Shown: piece by piece, positions 27,443-35,968 of the stretch | Position numbering within the stretch: position 1 is the first letter of the stretch | How the letters are laid out: every line of letters begins with the position of its first letter | Made by a program: the position numbers and the translations under genes | Notes under the pieces: generated by a model | The model's input: only the letters and a program-made list of their open reading frames with translations | Database searches by the model: none | What the model was told of the DNA's origin: nothing | Assembly: GCF_900102725.1 (NCBI RefSeq) | Contig: NZ_FNJW01000008.1 | Location: forward strand, 2,392,501 to 2,456,500 | Reading direction: 5' to 3' | DNA from: Carnobacterium viridans | Lineage (GTDB): Bacteria > Bacillota > Bacilli > Lactobacillales > Carnobacteriaceae | DNA: 64,000 nucleotides

Positions 27443-27598
27443 ATGTCCCTAGAAACAATCAAAAAGTTAATCTGGTCCTCGAATATGTTCTTCTTTGGGA
27501 GCAAGAGGATAGACAAGAATAGTTTCTACTGGTTTTACGGATTCATCACCGCTTGCTTCATGATGTTAGTTTTGTTGGTTGATGTGTGGGTTATATGA
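27443..27598 (+). CDS. Small single-pass membrane protein, copy 1
   Basis: 51 residues with one C-terminal membrane segment (FYGFITACFMMLVLLVDVWV, about 31-50) after a short charged region. GGAGAAGGAG lies upstream. Family and role unknown. Confidence 0.6.
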   Translation: MSLETIKKLIWSSNMFFFGSKRIDKNSFYWFYGFITACFMMLVLLVDVWVI

Positions 27599-27610
27599 GA
27601 GGAGAAAAAT

Positions 27611-27829
27611 ATGTATCCAACTAGACGCTTTGTTATAAAAATAGGAGGTTCTTTTGTAACCGAAATAGAAGTGATTGGTTTCACTAGAAAAGGTAATGAA
27701 TTTATAGGCACATACAAACACAAAGTTAGCCAAAACACAGCTAAAATATTTAAAGCTAACGGTGAATCAACTTATTCTGAAGTTAAAAGTATAGCAGATG
27801 GAGTTAACGGCGTACTAATAGAACTGTAA
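27611..27829 (+). CDS. Early phage protein, unknown, copy 1
   Basis: 72 residues, predicted mostly beta (RFVIKIGGSFVTEIEVIGFT). GAGGAG precedes the ATG, 12 bp after the previous gene. No recognised family. Confidence 0.6.
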   Translation: MYPTRRFVIKIGGSFVTEIEVIGFTRKGNEFIGTYKHKVSQNTAKIFKANGESTYSEVKSIADGVNGVLIEL

Positions 27830-27843
27830 AGGAGGAAAAAATA

Positions 27844-28020
27844 ATGAGTGTAAAACATATTAGTTCAGAAGACGTAGCGATGGTTATTGAAGGAATTTTA
27901 TATGGTGATGATTCAGGATTCGAAAGCGTGTTAGAAAATGGATTCAACGAACTTGAAGCATTTGCAGAAAAGATGAGAGAAGCTAACAAAACATATACAA
28001 TAGCTACTTTTGATAATTAG
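27844..28020 (+). CDS. Small acidic early phage protein, copy 1
   Basis: 58 residues, acidic (SEDVAMVIEGILYGDDSGFE), helical. GGAGG precedes the ATG. No recognised family; acidic small early proteins are sometimes host-takeover or anti-defence factors, but nothing here shows that. Confidence 0.6.
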   Translation: MSVKHISSEDVAMVIEGILYGDDSGFESVLENGFNELEAFAEKMREANKTYTIATFDN

Positions 28021-28031
28021 GAGGTTCACAA

Positions 28032-28166
28032 GTGTTTTATGTAATTAGTAAAGATTTACCCACAGTCGCCATGTTCGTTCAGATAAGCCGAGCATATGCG
28101 TTCAGAAAGACGTTACTAGACAAAGGTTTAGTAGCAATCGTGATACAGACTGACAAGGAGGAATAA
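28032..28166 (+). CDS. Very small early phage protein, copy 1
   Basis: 44 residues from GTG with TAGGAGG upstream; the stop overlaps the next gene's ribosome binding site. Contains FVQISRAYAFRKTLLDKG. No recognised family. Confidence 0.5.
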   Translation: MFYVISKDLPTVAMFVQISRAYAFRKTLLDKGLVAIVIQTDKEE

Positions 28167-28169
28167 ACG

Positions 28170-28406
28170 ATGACAATTGGAGAATTAAAAGAGCTTTTAA
28201 AAGACAGTGAAGATATAGACGTGGTACTTGTGGAAATTGGTGGTAGTAGATTGACCGGAGGAGATATTCGTGTTGTGGATGGCGCTGAAAAAATAACTGA
28301 AAAAGGATTTGCTATATTTTGTAATTCTGTTGAACCTACAGAAGAAGAAATAGAAGATTGGAAATTTATCCATAAATCTTTAGTTATCAAGGAGGAAAAC
28401 AATTGA
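28170..28406 (+). CDS. Early phage protein, paralogue of 37,223 gene, copy 1
   Basis: 78 residues starting MTIGELKELLKDSEDIDVVL. The first ~20 residues resemble those of the 53-residue protein encoded at 37,223-37,384, indicating a small phage family with a helix plus strand N-terminus. The stop overlaps the next start by four bases. Function unknown. Confidence 0.65.
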   Translation: MTIGELKELLKDSEDIDVVLVEIGGSRLTGGDIRVVDGAEKITEKGFAIFCNSVEPTEEEIEDWKFIHKSLVIKEENN

Positions 28407-28657
28407 CATACAAACTAAACGGAATCAATTATACAGAAATGTTGGTGACGGATGAAGAGTTGGCGGTGGTTAGGGCGATGAGAGAAAAGGATGCAAAAAT
28501 AAACGTATTCGTAAATCGTAAGAACGAAAAAGAAGCTGTGGAATATGCGAATAGTTTTCCTAAAGTAGATGAAGCACTATCTGTAGCCGGCAGTGATTTC
28601 TTTTATAGCTCTAATGTAAAAACGGGTGTTTTTGCTAATTACGAAAAAAAAGACTAA
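28403..28657 (+). CDS. Early phage protein, unknown, copy 1
   Basis: 84 residues from TTG in a TTGA overlap with the previous stop, with AAGGAGG nine bases upstream. Alpha/beta in appearance (ELAVVRAMREKDAKINVFVN). The 75 bp after it hold no gene. Confidence 0.6.
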   Translation: MTYKLNGINYTEMLVTDEELAVVRAMREKDAKINVFVNRKNEKEAVEYANSFPKVDEALSVAGSDFFYSSNVKTGVFANYEKKD

Positions 28658-28732
28658 AAGGATCCCACTCCAATTAGTCCGATACGTTAATAAGTTACCC
28701 ATAGTTTACCACATGAAAGGCGGTAAATAAAT

Positions 28733-28933
28733 ATGTTTGAAGAATTACCACGATTTTTATTAGATCCACCAGAAGACAGACCCATCGCATTTGATTGGAA
28801 TCAATCAGAAATTTATCCAGGTGATGAAGTTTATACAATCATGGAAGAAACCGGAAAAGTAGTCCTAGTGTTAAAAGAGGACTTGGAAAATTATATTGAA
28901 AATCAATTTGGGGAAGCGGAGGTTATGCAGTAA
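28733..28933 (+). CDS. Early phage protein, unknown, copy 1
   Basis: 66 acidic residues (FEELPRFLLDPPEDRP) with a YPGDEVYTIMEETGKVVL core that looks like a small beta-rich domain. GGCGG lies upstream; the stop overlaps the Gp157 start by one base. Confidence 0.6.
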   Translation: MFEELPRFLLDPPEDRPIAFDWNQSEIYPGDEVYTIMEETGKVVLVLKEDLENYIENQFGEAEVMQ

Positions 28934-29409
28934 TGAATTTATACAAACTAACACAAAACTATCAAAATGTACTAGAAATTGCTGAACAATTAGATGCTGA
29001 AACGTTAAAAGACACACTAGATTCAATTGACGAAGCTATTAATGACAAAGTTGAAAACACTGCTTACGTGATTAAACAATTAGGTGCAAATGTAGATGCT
29101 TATGCAAGTGAAATTAAACGGATGCAAGCTGCTAAGTCAGCGATGGAAAACAATGCTAAAAACTTAAAACTTTACATCCAAGAGTCAATGGAAAAAGTTG
29201 GATTGGACAAGGTGCAAGGCAAATTAATCAAAGTGGCCATCCAGAAAAACCAGCCAAGTGTAGTGGTAACTGATGAAAAGAAACTATCTAAGTATTTCAT
29301 TGAACAGCCGCCACAATTGAATAAAACGATCCTTAAAGAAGATTTGAATAATGGCGTAAAAGTAGACGGTGCTGAGTTACAAAGCACTAGAAGTATTCGG
29401 ATTAGATAA
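28933..29409 (+). CDS. Siphovirus Gp157 family protein, copy 1
   Basis: 158 residues with the pattern of Siphovirus Gp157: N-terminal MNLYKLTQNYQNVLEIAEQ, central coiled coil (YASEIKRMQAAKSAMENNAK) and C-terminal beta part (KVAIQKNQPSVVV). The family is encoded beside phage recombination/replication ATPases and has been linked to phage resistance in streptococci. Precedes the AAA ATPase by 15 bp. Confidence 0.85.
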   Translation: MNLYKLTQNYQNVLEIAEQLDAETLKDTLDSIDEAINDKVENTAYVIKQLGANVDAYASEIKRMQAAKSAMENNAKNLKLYIQESMEKVGLDKVQGKLIKVAIQKNQPSVVVTDEKKLSKYFIEQPPQLNKTILKEDLNNGVKVDGAELQSTRSIRIR

Positions 29410-29424
29410 GGGAGGTGAGAAAGA

Positions 29425-30111
29425 TTGGAAGTAATGAAAGCAACCGATATTAAAAAATATCAAAATTGGTCATGCATTATTTATTCCGAACCAGGCATAG
29501 GTAAAACAACCATGATTAAATCATTAACTGGTAAAACGATTGTGTTTTCTATCGATGGCATGTATCAAGTTCTTCACAATTTGGAGAACGTTGACATCAT
29601 AACAATGGACGCACAAGAACCAAATAAAGAATTAGGTAACTTTTACCGCTTTGTTGTAAAGAACAAAGACGAGTATGACAACATCGTAATCGATAACTTA
29701 TCAACGTTCCAAAAGTTCTGGTTAAATGCACAAGCAACATTATCCAAAAGCGGCATGCCAGAAATAAAAGATTATGGAGTAATCGATAGAGTGCTACTTG
29801 ATTTCATCGCAAGCTTCAAAAAACTTAAAAAAAATCTATTGTTTTTTGCACACGAAAAGAAAGTTGAAATCACGCGAGAAAGTGGCGGAGTATATACCCA
29901 ATTTCAACCAGATATTCGCAACCTTGACGCAATTATGGGAATTGTTCCTATTGTGGGGCGCATGGTCATTATGAAAGAACCAGAAACACAAAAAAGAAAA
30001 AGAGTCATCGTACTCCAGCCTACTCAATCGACTAGGGCTAAAGATCAACTTATTGGAAACCTACAAACGATTGATCAATTAGAATTGTTACCAACTTTAC
30101 AAAAAAACTAA
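29425..30111 (+). CDS. Phage AAA family ATPase / nucleotide-binding protein, copy 1
   Basis: 228 residues. Walker A is SEPGIGKTT near residues 21-29, and a Walker B-like VIDNLSTFQKFW follows. It belongs to the phage nucleotide-binding AAA group found with Gp157 and DUF669 in Firmicute phages, probably a recombination/replication loader. Start is TTG with GGGAGG upstream. The second copy of this gene is frameshifted at its Walker A codons. Confidence 0.87.
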   Translation: MEVMKATDIKKYQNWSCIIYSEPGIGKTTMIKSLTGKTIVFSIDGMYQVLHNLENVDIITMDAQEPNKELGNFYRFVVKNKDEYDNIVIDNLSTFQKFWLNAQATLSKSGMPEIKDYGVIDRVLLDFIASFKKLKKNLLFFAHEKKVEITRESGGVYTQFQPDIRNLDAIMGIVPIVGRMVIMKEPETQKRKRVIVLQPTQSTRAKDQLIGNLQTIDQLELLPTLQKN

Positions 30112-30131
30112 ACTAAAAGGGGATTATTAAA

Positions 30132-30632
30132 ATGGGATTATTAGACACATTGAAACAAGTAAAACAAGAAGGATTTAACGCAGAAACGGACTCAATCGCA
30201 ACAAATTCAAAACTAGCAGCGGGTAAATATCCAGTTCGCTTCAAATCTTCGCAAGTGAGCGTGGATAAAGCAAGCCGAACACAATTAGGAATTGCTTTGG
30301 AAGTTGTATCAGGAAAAGATAAAGGGCGTATGGAATTCATTTATTTAAGTTTCGATGAAGGTTTGCCAGAGTTTGTTTTAAACAAAAATGGACGTACTCT
30401 TTTAAAACTAGCCAGCATGTTGGACATTGAATTTACAAATAAAGACTTAGCTGATGAAGTAGCGACAAACGAAGCATTATCGAAAGGTATCGGAAAACAG
30501 TTTGAAATGGATTTAACTATCGCAGCTAACAAAAAGAATCCTGATTTTCCTTACAGAAATTATGATTTTAAACAATTAATTTCAGAACTAGATGATTCAA
30601 TTGATGAAGATGAACTAGATTTACCGTTCTAA
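30132..30632 (+). CDS. DUF669 phage protein (likely ssDNA-binding/replication accessory)
   Basis: 166 residues, starting MGLLDTLKQVKQEGFNAETD and containing GIALEVVSGKDKGRMEFIYL and NPDFPYRNYDF, the DUF669 pattern. The acidic tail (DDSIDEDELDLPF) resembles single-strand-binding proteins, where such tails recruit partners; that analogy is inference. Follows the AAA ATPase by 20 bp. Confidence 0.85.
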   Translation: MGLLDTLKQVKQEGFNAETDSIATNSKLAAGKYPVRFKSSQVSVDKASRTQLGIALEVVSGKDKGRMEFIYLSFDEGLPEFVLNKNGRTLLKLASMLDIEFTNKDLADEVATNEALSKGIGKQFEMDLTIAANKKNPDFPYRNYDFKQLISELDDSIDEDELDLPF

Positions 30633-30645
30633 AGGAGTTATTAAA

Positions 30646-30849
30646 GTGAAAAGTGAAACAGAAATGAAAATGATTAAAAGGAAACGCTCGAAAGAAGTCA
30701 CTGTTAGAAATAAATTTACAGGTGAAGAAAAAGTCTTCAACACCGTGGGAGAAGCTAGTGAGTTTTTAGGATGTTCCAGAGTTCATTTATCCGGAATAAT
30801 TTCAGGGAAAAGAAAAAACAGAACGGAATACATCTTCTCGACAGATTAA
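30646..30849 (+). CDS. Stand-alone NUMOD1-like DNA-binding protein
   Basis: 67 residues. KFTGEEKVFNTVGEASEFLG and CSRVHLSGIISGKRKNRTEY match the NUMOD1-type helix-turn-helix usually found at the end of homing endonucleases. No nuclease domain is attached. It sits just before the iteron cluster, so it could bind there or be the leftover of a homing endonuclease. Start GTG or nearby with AGGAG upstream. Confidence 0.65.
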   Translation: MKSETEMKMIKRKRSKEVTVRNKFTGEEKVFNTVGEASEFLGCSRVHLSGIISGKRKNRTEYIFSTD

Positions 30850-30856
30850 AAAACAG

Positions 30857-31131
30857 GTTACAAAACATGGTTACAGAAAATAAGACTTGTAACTTTTTCA
30901 ATAGCACCAAGGGTTTGCGAGGTTACAAAAAAGTTATGTCGAGCAATAAATAACCAAAAAAATAAAAAAAGTTACAAAATGTTTGTAAAAATAACCTCGG
31001 CATAACCATTCTTGTAACCTACGTAACCGTTGGTATTAAAGAGTTTCTAAGCAAAAGTTACAAAGTTACACCTAGTAAACTAAATTATTAATATATATAA
31101 GAAAAAAAGACGTTACCCTCTTTTTTGTAAC
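30857..31131. repeat. GTTACAA iteron cluster, candidate replication origin
   Basis: Seven exact GTTACAA or TTGTAAC heptamers (30857, 30887, 30922, 30971, 31012, 31057, 31125) plus near copies at 30870, 31065 and 31112, in both orientations over 275 bp. An AT-rich stretch (ATTAATATATATAAG) lies at about 31,087-31,101. There is no gene. Position directly before the replication genes suggests an initiator-binding origin. Confidence 0.65.
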
Positions 31132-31207
31132 TTTCACAAAATTTTGAGGGCAACATCTTTTAAATTGGGTGTTCTGTTGAATTGAATATAACACATAGAA
31201 AGGCAGG

Positions 31208-33046
31208 ATGCAAGTGGGAGAAATAGTTTTTGACAAATCAAGAAAAAATCTAAAAAAAATATATGATCGCATCCGTTCCAAAAGTTTAGCAAAGCATGTT
31301 GGAAAAGAAGAAGTGCTATTTCTGGCCATGGGCGGCTATAACCGAACTTATGAATTAATGCGCGAATTAGGTTTAGAAAAAGATGATATCGCTACATTTT
31401 CAAACTTAAACCTAACACAAAATTTCTTAATGGAAACACACGAAAAAAAACTGATCCTTATTCAAAAAATAAACTATACAACCAGCATAAACAAAAATAC
31501 GTCTTTTACTTTAAAGAAACTAGATTTGAACGTAGCGGATGGTTTTGAAGAAAGTATGCTTATTTATAAAAATGCTGAAAGAACACTTGGGCAAAAAATA
31601 ACTAATCGCCTAACTTGGCAGAAGCCAGCTATTGTTATATTGGACGACCCTTCTCTTAACCTTCAATACGAAGGGCATAGGTTTCGTTATCAAAATGAAA
31701 TAGGTTTCGTCCAAACTCGTAACCCGAACGCAGACCCCAAATTAATAGTAGCTGAAATAGAACAAGTTGAAGCTGCTGATCGTATGATGTTTGCTTTGTA
31801 CCAACAAAACGTATCAACAGAAACAGAAATGGTAGAAGCTTTGGCACGTTTGAGTGGTTCAGTTCAAATAAAAATCGAAACAAACTGGTATATGAAGCCT
31901 ACACAATACAAACAAGTTGTCGGTTCGCAAGACCTCGCAACTACCTTAAAAGAAACGACAGAAATCGGCATTTATCAATTAAACAAAAACAAAAAGATAG
32001 GTAAAGAAAACGCGCGATGGATTGTAATACCTGAATCTGCATTCTTCTTTAATGGATTCAATTACATGGATGAAGAAGATTTATTTGCAGAAGAACTAAA
32101 AAATGAAGAAGATGCAGAGTCTAAACATGAGAAAGAACAAGAACTCCTACTACAAGACGTTTTATCAACAACTATGCCATTCAACATCCAAACTGGTTAC
32201 GTTACAAGCCAAATGAACAACAGTCCTTCTGAGAGCCTTAAATCGTTCTTGGCAGACGTTGACGAAATAGAAGAACAAAAGGTACATGGAGTAGAACTTC
32301 TTTTAGGAGCAACAACCGAAGAAGAATACAAACACATAAAAAAACACAACCTTGCTTATTTCTTAGATGGTTCTTATCGAAACGATGACCGAAAAGACTC
32401 CAATTATCAAGGTGGTAAAAGACTTATTTCAATAGATGTGGATGATGGCGAATATACAAGGGAAGAAATCGAGAAGAAACTAGAACTACAAGACTTCTTT
32501 GGAATCATTTACCCAACAGCTAAATATTACTTTGACAATTCTAAAAGATGGAGAATCATCCTTATTGCAGATACAGAAATGTCTAAAGAAGATTACAAAA
32601 ACACAGTTGAAGGTGTAGCAGCACTTTTGGATTTAGAAATAGACAATGCTAGCAAAAAGCTTTCTCAATTAATGGGTTATCCACTAGTTCAATCCCACGT
32701 ATCAACTGTAATTGGTGGTTTTGTAAATGTTTCTCAATTTGCTAAAGAAAAACCATTGGCTCAAAAATATGCAAATGTGTATGACATTAAGCCGAAAAGC
32801 AATAAATCACTAATGGATTTCAATCATGATCAAGCTAGAATCGTACACGAAATAATGAATGGTGGTTTACGAGAAGGTGAGCGTAACGAAAAATATCGTC
32901 AAGCTTACATGTTCTTACGTGACACACTAAGTAATCCAGAATTAGAACAATGGCATACAGAAGCTTCCGAACTAATCAATGCAACTCGTTCGCAGGCATC
33001 GGCAGACGGACTACCTGAAAAAGAAGTGGAGGCGATTTACCGATGA
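31208..33046 (+). CDS. Putative archaeo-eukaryotic-type primase with unknown N-terminal half
   Basis: 612 residues. Around residues 403-500 the pattern RLISIDVDDG (Asp410/Asp412), RWRIILIAD and DNASKKLSQLMGYPLV resembles the metal-binding hhDhD motif and the following conserved blocks of AEP-superfamily primases. The first ~400 residues match nothing I recognise, apart from an acidic region near 300-335. The stop overlaps the helicase start (ATGA), showing coupled expression. Likely primes phage DNA synthesis; the alternative is a replication initiator binding the upstream GTTACAA repeats. Confidence 0.6.
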   Translation: MQVGEIVFDKSRKNLKKIYDRIRSKSLAKHVGKEEVLFLAMGGYNRTYELMRELGLEKDDIATFSNLNLTQNFLMETHEKKLILIQKINYTTSINKNTSFTLKKLDLNVADGFEESMLIYKNAERTLGQKITNRLTWQKPAIVILDDPSLNLQYEGHRFRYQNEIGFVQTRNPNADPKLIVAEIEQVEAADRMMFALYQQNVSTETEMVEALARLSGSVQIKIETNWYMKPTQYKQVVGSQDLATTLKETTEIGIYQLNKNKKIGKENARWIVIPESAFFFNGFNYMDEEDLFAEELKNEEDAESKHEKEQELLLQDVLSTTMPFNIQTGYVTSQMNNSPSESLKSFLADVDEIEEQKVHGVELLLGATTEEEYKHIKKHNLAYFLDGSYRNDDRKDSNYQGGKRLISIDVDDGEYTREEIEKKLELQDFFGIIYPTAKYYFDNSKRWRIILIADTEMSKEDYKNTVEGVAALLDLEIDNASKKLSQLMGYPLVQSHVSTVIGGFVNVSQFAKEKPLAQKYANVYDIKPKSNKSLMDFNHDQARIVHEIMNGGLREGERNEKYRQAYMFLRDTLSNPELEQWHTEASELINATRSQASADGLPEKEVEAIYR

Positions 33047-34512
33047 AACCTTTTACGCAATCTTTAGAATCAAATATCAAACAAACATTTACCTATTCTC
33101 ATGCAAAAAACAAGTACAACTATGAAGGCCGGGCAGAGGGATACGATTCTCTGTCTTTCTTCAAAAGAATGTTAGTGCAAAAAAATCCTTTTCAAATACT
33201 GATGGATTTGGATCGAGTAGCTTTTAAACGCGCTAAACAAATCATTTTAACTCACGAAATACCTTATACACCAAAACAAGAAGAACAAGCTCGCATTTAT
33301 CATGAAGTAACTGAACGTATGCAAAAGGATAGAAGTGATATCGTACCGATGTATCAAGAAAATTTAGAAGGAACAGGCGTAGTTATTTACAAAGAACCCT
33401 TCTTTTTAACAACAGTCGAAACAATCAAGCTTCATGACATCATCAACCATATGCCGAAGTCACAAAAGACGCATAACGTCGTATATGAACATCGTTTATC
33501 TAAACAAATATCGTCGTCAAAAGAACAACTTAACGCCTTGCAGAAATGTTTATCAAATCAAACATCTGTATTAATTGGTGGAGCAGGAACAGGAAAAAGT
33601 TTTGTAACAGCCGAAATTATTAAGCAACTACAAGCGAACGGAAAAAATGTTTCTGTACTTGCACCAACTCACAAAGCGAAAGAAGCACTACAAGATAAGA
33701 TAGGCACGACTTCAACCGTCCGTACTATTCATTCATTCGTACACAAGCCAAATGATTGCGATGCAATTGTGATAGATGAAAGCGGCATGTTGTCAACACC
33801 ACTACTTTTAAAACTGCTGAACCATCACACGACTGAACAATTGATATTCGTTGGTGATAAAAACCAACTGCCGCCAATCGAATATGGCAGACCTTTTGAA
33901 CGTATTCAAAAACTGTTCCCAACAAGTGAATTAAAAGAAAATAAACGATCAGAATCAGCTGACATTATCGCATTAGGCCGTGAAATACTAGGTATTCCTC
34001 AAAACGCAAACATGAGAATGCCAAACATTGCTTTAGTTTCTTCAATATCTGAAGCACATGCACAAGGTGCGGAAGTTGTGCTTTCGTTCATGAATAACAC
34101 TGTTAAACAAATAAATGAAGAACGAAAAATAAAGAATGGTATTCAAACACTTTCTCCATTATTTTCAGTCGGCGATAAAATCATCGCAACAACAAACGAA
34201 GCTGGACGATTCTACAATGGTCAACTATTTAAAATTACACATCCAAATCGTGCAGTCAATCAAAAAACAAACGTGCCTATCATATTCCGTTCCAGAAAAG
34301 ACTTGGAACACAACTTTTCACTTGCTTACGGTCTAACCATCCACAAATCACAAGGAAGTGAATGGGACGTAGTAGCTTATCAACCAAGTTCTTATGACAC
34401 ACAGAATTTAGCTTATGTTGCTGTAACTCGTGCTAAAAAACGTCTTATCATCATTGGAAATGACATAAAGAACGAGTACAAAAAAGACAAAGATTGGAGC
34501 CAACTCGTTTGA
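33043..34512 (+). CDS. SF1 DNA helicase, RecD-like
   Basis: 489 residues. Walker A is GGAGTGKS (residues 179-186), followed by VLAPTHKAKEAL (motif Ia), IVIDESGM (motif II, Asp245/Glu246), FVGDKNQLPPIE (motif III), LTIHKSQGSEWD (motif V) and YVAVTRAKKRLIIIG (motif VI). These are SF1B/RecD-type signatures. The first ~150 residues are a separate region. Partner of the primase-like protein encoded immediately upstream. Confidence 0.9.
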   Translation: MKPFTQSLESNIKQTFTYSHAKNKYNYEGRAEGYDSLSFFKRMLVQKNPFQILMDLDRVAFKRAKQIILTHEIPYTPKQEEQARIYHEVTERMQKDRSDIVPMYQENLEGTGVVIYKEPFFLTTVETIKLHDIINHMPKSQKTHNVVYEHRLSKQISSSKEQLNALQKCLSNQTSVLIGGAGTGKSFVTAEIIKQLQANGKNVSVLAPTHKAKEALQDKIGTTSTVRTIHSFVHKPNDCDAIVIDESGMLSTPLLLKLLNHHTTEQLIFVGDKNQLPPIEYGRPFERIQKLFPTSELKENKRSESADIIALGREILGIPQNANMRMPNIALVSSISEAHAQGAEVVLSFMNNTVKQINEERKIKNGIQTLSPLFSVGDKIIATTNEAGRFYNGQLFKITHPNRAVNQKTNVPIIFRSRKDLEHNFSLAYGLTIHKSQGSEWDVVAYQPSSYDTQNLAYVAVTRAKKRLIIIGNDIKNEYKKDKDWSQLV

Positions 34513-34976
34513 AACTTATCGCATTTGACCAATCCACCACTGCAACTGGTTGGTGTCTAATGGATCAAGAAACGTCAACCATTTTAGAACATGGTGTAAT
34601 CACTCCAGAAGGTTCGACGAATGAACGTATTCGCAAAATAATTAAGAAGTGTATGTACTTATGCGACTTTCACCAAGTGACGTTTGTTTTCATCGAAGGC
34701 ATCCAAGTTCAGAAAAATCCTAAAGTATACGAAATACTAGCAAAACTTCAAGGTACGCTAGAAATATGTTTAGAAGAAAGAAACTACATTGTCAACGTGG
34801 TCAAATCATCTGAATGGCGTAAACGTGTAGGAATCAAATCAAAAAAACGCATAGAACTAAAAGCAGAAGCCATTCAAATGGTTAGCGAACTTTATAACAT
34901 AAATCCTACAGAAGATGAATGTGAAGCCATCCTTTTTGCTAGAGCTTACTCAGAACAACTGGAGGTATCCAAATGA
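34509..34976 (+). CDS. RuvC-like Holliday junction resolvase
   Basis: 155 residues with the RNase H-like fold of phage RuvC: the first catalytic Asp in LIAFDQSTTATGW, Glu in FVFIEGIQVQ, and the C-terminal ECEAILFARAY acidic cluster. Resolves recombination intermediates before packaging. TTG start in a TTGA overlap with the helicase stop, with TTGGAG eight bases upstream. Confidence 0.87.
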   Translation: MKLIAFDQSTTATGWCLMDQETSTILEHGVITPEGSTNERIRKIIKKCMYLCDFHQVTFVFIEGIQVQKNPKVYEILAKLQGTLEICLEERNYIVNVVKSSEWRKRVGIKSKKRIELKAEAIQMVSELYNINPTEDECEAILFARAYSEQLEVSK

Positions 34977-35140
34977 CACGCGTAAAAGTCAAGCTAACCG
35001 AAGATTACGAAACTACGATCATGAAGCTTATCACGACACAGTTGAATCTGGCTGACATGATTGAACCAGAAAAGAAGAAGGAAGTTTTGAAAGAATTAGG
35101 GTATTTAGGGATAACGGTAGTGGATAAGGGGGATAAGTAG
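34973..35140 (+). CDS. Small phage protein, unknown
   Basis: 55 residues, charged, with a probable helix (EDYETTIMKLITTQLNLADM). ATGA overlap with the RuvC stop and GGAGG upstream indicate translational coupling. Family unknown. Confidence 0.6.
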   Translation: MTRVKVKLTEDYETTIMKLITTQLNLADMIEPEKKKEVLKELGYLGITVVDKGDK

Positions 35141-35142
35141 AG

Positions 35143-35946
35143 ATGGGTAAAATTAAAATGGAATTATACAGAGATCACTTTCAAAATTATAAAAGGTACA
35201 ACATACCAAAAGCACAATTGGTAATCGCAGATATACCGTATAACTTAGGGAACAATGCATATGCTTCAAGCAATCAATGGTACGTAGGTGGAGACAATAA
35301 AAACGGAGAAAGTAAGTTAGCAAACACTTCTTTTTTTAAAACGGACGAAAATTTCAACCTTGCTGAATACATGCACTTTTGTAGCAAATTATTAAAAAAA
35401 GAACCTAAAGAAAAGAATCAAGCTCCTGCCATGATTGTATTTTGCTCTTACCAACAAATGCCAATAGTTGAAGAATACGGACGAAAGTACGGATTTAAAA
35501 ATTCATATCCTTTGTTCTTTATAAAAAACACAAGTTCTCAAGTGTTGAAATCGAACATGAAAATTGTTGGAGCAACTGAGCATGCTGTAGTGCTTTACCG
35601 CGATAAGTTACCCAAGTTCAGGAACGGAAAAACAGAAGATGTGAAAGGCAAAATGATTAAAAACTGGTTTGAGTGGAAGCGTGACAGTAAAAAAGAATAT
35701 CCAAGAGTACATCCAACACAAAAACCAGTAAATGTTATTAAACAATTGATAGAAATATTTACAGATGAAGGTGATGTAGTCATTGATCCTTGTGCTGGAA
35801 GTGGTTCAACATTAAGAGCGGCTTATGAATTAGACAGAAATAGTTTTGGCTTCGAAATCGAAAAAGAATTTTATGAAAAATCAAAAGAGACCATGTTGAA
35901 CGTTGAGCATATTGTTAAAAACGAACAATTAGAAATGAGTATTTAA
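35143..35946 (+). CDS. Orphan DNA N-methyltransferase (beta-type)
   Basis: 267 residues. Catalytic motif IV is DIPY (ADIPYNLG, about residue 27-34), an uncommon variant of DPPY, and the SAM-binding motif I is DPCAGSGSTLRAA near the C-terminus. That order defines the beta class (N4-cytosine or N6-adenine). No restriction enzyme gene is adjacent, so it likely protects phage DNA from host restriction. Confidence 0.9.
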   Translation: MGKIKMELYRDHFQNYKRYNIPKAQLVIADIPYNLGNNAYASSNQWYVGGDNKNGESKLANTSFFKTDENFNLAEYMHFCSKLLKKEPKEKNQAPAMIVFCSYQQMPIVEEYGRKYGFKNSYPLFFIKNTSSQVLKSNMKIVGATEHAVVLYRDKLPKFRNGKTEDVKGKMIKNWFEWKRDSKKEYPRVHPTQKPVNVIKQLIEIFTDEGDVVIDPCAGSGSTLRAAYELDRNSFGFEIEKEFYEKSKETMLNVEHIVKNEQLEMSI

Positions 35947-35968
35947 AAATTGAATCGGAGGAAAACAA

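Noticed and set aside
30850-30953. Short plus-strand frame following the NUMOD1-like gene
   Set aside because: Overlaps the NUMOD1-like gene in another frame, has no ribosome binding site and runs through the iterons.
30857-31131. CRISPR-like array of GTTACAA repeats
   Set aside because: Repeats are only 7 bp, occur in both orientations and irregular spacing, and there are no cas genes. Iterons fit better.
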